NCBI RefSeq assembly: GCF_021789315.1
Contig: NZ_CP084561.1
Span: 4,340,001 to 4,404,000, forward strand
DNA: 64,000 bases
Origin: Arthrobacter sp. FW305-BF8
Lineage (GTDB): Bacteria; Actinomycetota; Actinomycetes; Actinomycetales; Micrococcaceae
Reading direction: 5' to 3'
Program-made: the position numbers and the translations under genes
Shown: piece by piece, positions 61,280 to 64,000 of the stretch
Layout: every line of letters starts with the position of its first letter
How positions within the stretch are numbered: position 1 is the first letter of the stretch
Notes under the pieces: model-generated
Told to the model about the DNA's origin: nothing
Seen by the model: only the letters and a program-made list of their open reading frames with translations
Databases searched by the model: none

Positions 61280-62571
61280 CCGCCTCATCATCCGGTTTCA
61301 GCGGCCCGGACCGTTCCCTGGCCAGCCGCGACGCGGCGCTGCCTGCCCTTTCCTGGCTGCTGGACAACAGCCGCTTGTCCGAACTGCTCGGCGAGACCGT
61401 CCGTGTCACGCGCGTCCGCTACAAGCCCGGCACTTCCCTGCTGGTGGCTTTCCGCAGGATCCGCAACGGCAGCTTCGACTACGGCTGGGCGTATACGCTG
61501 GCCGCGCCCACCGCCAAGCTGCTCCGGCGCGAAAGCACGTCACGGTCCCGCGGCGGGAACATGCGCGTCCTCCGGCCGGACCCCGGGCAACAGGACACGC
61601 TGGTGGCGGTAGGCGGAGTGGAGGACGACTGGGCCCTGTACAAGAACCTCCTGTGGCTGCGCAAGCACGGCGCCGAACGGCTGGGCATCTCCAACAGACC
61701 GGGCGGGACTCTGCTCGCGGGCAGCAGCGTGCTGCGGTACAAGCCGGAACGGCGGCTGGTGCTGTCCGCGCGCCAGGGGAGCACCGCCGTCGTAATTAAG
61801 GCCGCGGCGAAACCTGCCACCGCCGGACAGCAGACCCACTTCCTGGATCGCCTCCGTCTGCACGGGGTCCCGCTCCTCCCCCAGCTGGGCGACGCGGAGT
61901 GCCTGGACCACGGAATCAGCGCGTGCGTCGCCTGGGGCGGCGGTGACCTCGCGGGGCTCGACGACGACGCCAGCGCCTTCGCTGCCGGGGAAGCCCTGGC
62001 CACGCTGCACGGCGTTGCTGATGCGCGCCTCCAGGACGGTGCGGGGAGTTGGCCGGCGGGGATCAGCACGCAGCTGCAGGCCACCCGCAACATGGTTTCC
62101 TCCCTCCTGCCTGCACTGGAGGAACCGGCAAGGCGCATCGAAGCCGAACTTAGTGCATTGCTGCTTAACGGCCAGCCCGGCCACGTGCTGGTGCACGGCG
62201 ACTTCTCGCCCGATCAGGTGCTGGTGGGGGGTTCGGAGGTGCGCCTTATTGACTTCGACCGGGCGCACGCCGGGACGGCCGAGGCCGACCTGGGATCGTT
62301 CGCCGCGGCGGAAGAGACGGTTCTGCCTGCGGCCGGCGGCGCTCCTGGTGGAAATAGACCTGCCCGCGGTGCATCTGCCGGCGGCCCCAAAACCGCCGGT
62401 CTTGTGGACGGCTACCTCCAGGCGGGCGGGCGCTTCACTCAATCCGGGGTGGATGCCTGGGCGGCCTTCCGGCTCTTCAACAGCAGCGTTGACCCCTTCC
62501 GCGACCGGTCCCCGGAATGGGCAGCAGACATGTCATGGCATCTCAGCAGGGCAAGGGCGCTGATCCCATGA
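61276..62571 (+). CDS. Aminoglycoside-phosphotransferase-fold kinase, larger copy
   Basis: A 431-residue protein from GTG 61276. The C-terminal lobe has VLVHGDFSPDQVLV (the HGD catalytic loop) and VRLIDFDRAHAG (metal Asp). The N-terminal part (RYKPGTSLLVAFRR; VLRYKPERRLVLSA) is unusual and carries two Lys-rich strands instead of one. It may phosphorylate a sugar or an acceptor in the glycan pathway. A Gly/Pro-rich loop (residues about 352-375) interrupts the C-lobe. Confidence 0.8.
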   Translation: MTASSSGFSGPDRSLASRDAALPALSWLLDNSRLSELLGETVRVTRVRYKPGTSLLVAFRRIRNGSFDYGWAYTLAAPTAKLLRRESTSRSRGGNMRVLRPDPGQQDTLVAVGGVEDDWALYKNLLWLRKHGAERLGISNRPGGTLLAGSSVLRYKPERRLVLSARQGSTAVVIKAAAKPATAGQQTHFLDRLRLHGVPLLPQLGDAECLDHGISACVAWGGGDLAGLDDDASAFAAGEALATLHGVADARLQDGAGSWPAGISTQLQATRNMVSSLLPALEEPARRIEAELSALLLNGQPGHVLVHGDFSPDQVLVGGSEVRLIDFDRAHAGTAEADLGSFAAAEETVLPAAGGAPGGNRPARGASAGGPKTAGLVDGYLQAGGRFTQSGVDAWAAFRLFNSSVDPFRDRSPEWAADMSWHLSRARALIP

Positions 62572-63677
62572 ACTGGCATCCTCCTGTCCCCCGCCGCGTG
62601 ACCGACGCCGCAGGCGGCGTCTGGTCCGTCCAGCGTGCATGGCCCGAAATGGCGGCAGGCCGCTATGTCCTTGAGGTCCGCAAACCGGGCTGGCCGGGTG
62701 TCCTGGCGGGACGCTTCGCCGAGGGCCGGTTCGACCCGGTCACGGTGACTGACCGCCGCCTGCCCGCCCTCGCCGCAGAGTCAGCCAAAGGCGAAGTCGT
62801 GGTTCACCGTGCCCACAGGCGCGCCGTGCTGCGCACCCCAGCCGGCTACGTCAAGGTGCTTCCGCCGGGGTGGGCGCCAACTGCGGCTGCCAGTCACACT
62901 ATTGCCGCCGCTCCCTTGGCCGCGGCCGGGTTTAACACGCCCCGACTCATTACCGCAGGGCGGGACGTCCTGGTCTTCAGTGCCGTCCCCGGCCGCTCCT
63001 TCTACGAGCTCGGCCAAGACAGGACCGGAATCACGGACGCGTTCTATGCCGCCAAGTGGGCCGAGTGGCAGCGGGCGTGGACTGAGACCGTGGCCAGCGC
63101 GAGCAGTCCGGCATTCCGGACGGACTTGGAGCGGCTTCCGCTGCACGATGCGGAGGAAGAAGCCGTCAGCATGCGGCGGTGGATCGACCACTGGCTGCAC
63201 CACAGCGAGGGCATTGCCGAAGCCGCCAAGGCACGCGCTGCCCTGATGGTGCAGGCGGATGCAGTCACAGCGGGCCTCCTCGCCCAACCCCGGGACCCCC
63301 TGGGTTGGGCTCATGGAGACCTGCACGAGAAGCAAATGCTCGGCACAGACCACCCGGGCGCCCCGGGCCTGCTGGATTTCGACGAGTCCTGCCGGGCCGA
63401 GGCTGCCCTGGACCTGGCCAACTTGGACGTGCACGTGGAACTCAGGTGGCGGCAACACCTGCTCAGCACCGGCCGGTACATCATCGCCCACGCCAGCATC
63501 ATGTCCGCGGCCGAACGCCTAGATGTCAGCCCCGGCAGGCTTGACGCCTATTGCGCGTCAGCACGCCTACGGCTGGCCTGCCTGTACTCGTTCCGCCCGA
63601 TATGGGGACCGCGGCCAGCTTCGTATCCGACGTCCCTGGTTGCGGCTCATCCGGAACAGACACGGTTTGGAACCTGA
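62568..63677 (+). CDS. Aminoglycoside-phosphotransferase-fold kinase, smaller copy
   Basis: A 369-residue protein from ATG 62568 (ATGA overlap). The C-lobe has LGWAHGDLHEKQML and LLDFDESCRAEAALDLANLD. The N-lobe Lys is likely in TPAGYVKVLPPGW. It differs strongly from the preceding kinase apart from the catalytic loop, so the pair probably has different substrates. It is the last gene before ugd, with a one-base gap. Confidence 0.8.
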   Translation: MNWHPPVPRRVTDAAGGVWSVQRAWPEMAAGRYVLEVRKPGWPGVLAGRFAEGRFDPVTVTDRRLPALAAESAKGEVVVHRAHRRAVLRTPAGYVKVLPPGWAPTAAASHTIAAAPLAAAGFNTPRLITAGRDVLVFSAVPGRSFYELGQDRTGITDAFYAAKWAEWQRAWTETVASASSPAFRTDLERLPLHDAEEEAVSMRRWIDHWLHHSEGIAEAAKARAALMVQADAVTAGLLAQPRDPLGWAHGDLHEKQMLGTDHPGAPGLLDFDESCRAEAALDLANLDVHVELRWRQHLLSTGRYIIAHASIMSAAERLDVSPGRLDAYCASARLRLACLYSFRPIWGPRPASYPTSLVAAHPEQTRFGT

Positions 63678-63678
63678 C

Positions 63679-64000
63679 ATGATCAATTTCCCAACACGGG
63701 GCCCGGGCGGACTTTCCCTTTCCGTCCTGGGGACGGGCTATCTTGGCGCAACGCATGCCGTCTGCATGGCCTTGCTGGGGCGCCGGGTGGTAGGGATCGA
63801 CGTCGACAGCGACAAGATCCGTCTACTGTCGGCCGGAGAGCTGCCGTTCTACGAGCCGGGACTGAAAAAACTGCTGCGCCGGATGCTGGAGACCGGCAGG
63901 CTGAGCTTCACCACGGACTTCGCGGCAGCGAGGGGCGCTGATATCCATTTCCTCTGCGTCGGCACGCCGCAGGAGCCCGATTCGCCGGCCGCTGATCTCC
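63679..64000 (+). CDS. UDP-glucose/GDP-mannose dehydrogenase family protein, 5' part only
   Basis: The frame runs from ATG 63679 to the window edge (107 codons). It has the Rossmann motif SVLGTGYLGATHAVCMALLG, then VVGIDVDSDKIRLLSAGELPFYEPGL and FLCVGTPQEPD, diagnostic for UDP-glucose 6-dehydrogenase and relatives. These oxidise UDP-glucose to UDP-glucuronate in two steps. It supplies an acidic sugar for the glycan cluster just upstream. Confidence 0.88.
   Translation, partial: MINFPTRGPGGLSLSVLGTGYLGATHAVCMALLGRRVVGIDVDSDKIRLLSAGELPFYEPGLKKLLRRMLETGRLSFTTDFAAARGADIHFLCVGTPQEPDSPAADL

Overview
The window reads as chromosomal DNA of a high-GC actinobacterium of the Micrococcaceae, most likely Arthrobacter or Pseudarthrobacter. 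Supporting signs are the strong G/C third-position bias, GTG and TTG starts, 4-base ATGA/GTGA operon overlaps, a fused OleBC protein, a DUF4193 zinc-ribbon protein, and CsbD and lmo0937-type small stress proteins. No tRNA, rRNA, CRISPR array or intact transposase was found.

Layout. (1) 1-6.3 kb: a quinone-oxidoreductase-like gene and its divergent TetR regulator share twin palindromic operators. They are followed by an oleA / oleBC-fusion / oleD operon for head-to-head long-chain olefins on the minus strand. (2) 6.5-14.5 kb: an MFS exporter, two small membrane proteins, a LysR regulator, an lmo0937-type peptide, an APC amino-acid permease and a DUF6421 + SDR pair. (3) 14.5-28.5 kb: an accessory, gene-poor and somewhat AT-richer stretch with at least five broken genes (threonine aldolase, an AAA ATPase in two pieces, an RsbQ-like hydrolase, an isoprenylcysteine-methyltransferase-like gene, a ParB-like domain). 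These are mixed with short intact genes (CsbD, cupin, trypsin-like lipoprotein, TetR, DUF4189, LysM-transglycosylase, DUF4193). Four diverged, co-oriented copies of a short motif that resembles an actinobacterial dif/Xer core cut this stretch into 2-4 kb blocks. (4) 28.5-45 kb: two tandem alpha-galactoside systems. Locus 1 has LacI and a Gfo/Idh/MocA oxidoreductase divergent from permease-permease-binding protein-GH36-galE and a LacI-HTH/dehydroquinase-fold fusion. Locus 2 has a ROK regulator divergent from GH36-binding protein-permease-permease. Neither locus encodes its ATPase, so a shared MsiK/MsmK-type ATPase elsewhere is implied. (5) 45-53 kb: pyruvate kinase, a heterodimeric ABC exporter with one degenerate nucleotide site, a YbaK-like protein and a PhzF-like protein. 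(6) 53.5-64 kb: a thymidylate-kinase-like protein, an SRPBCC protein, then a tightly coupled run of three glycosyltransferases, an ABC exporter, two APH-fold kinases and the start of a UDP-sugar dehydrogenase. This run looks like an uncharacterised surface glycan or glycoconjugate locus.

How the parts work together. In region 4, raffinose/melibiose-type sugars would be imported, cleaved by GH36 enzymes, and the galactose passed through GalE, with LacI, ROK and the hybrid regulator as candidate controls. In region 6, sugars would be activated and oxidised (Ugd), transferred (GTs), possibly phosphorylated (APH-fold kinases) and exported (ABC). The points I consider most worth following up are the LacI-HTH fused to a catalytically dead type II dehydroquinase, the dif-like repeat array with its gene remnants, the glycan locus, and the leaderless promoter of the second alpha-galactosidase.
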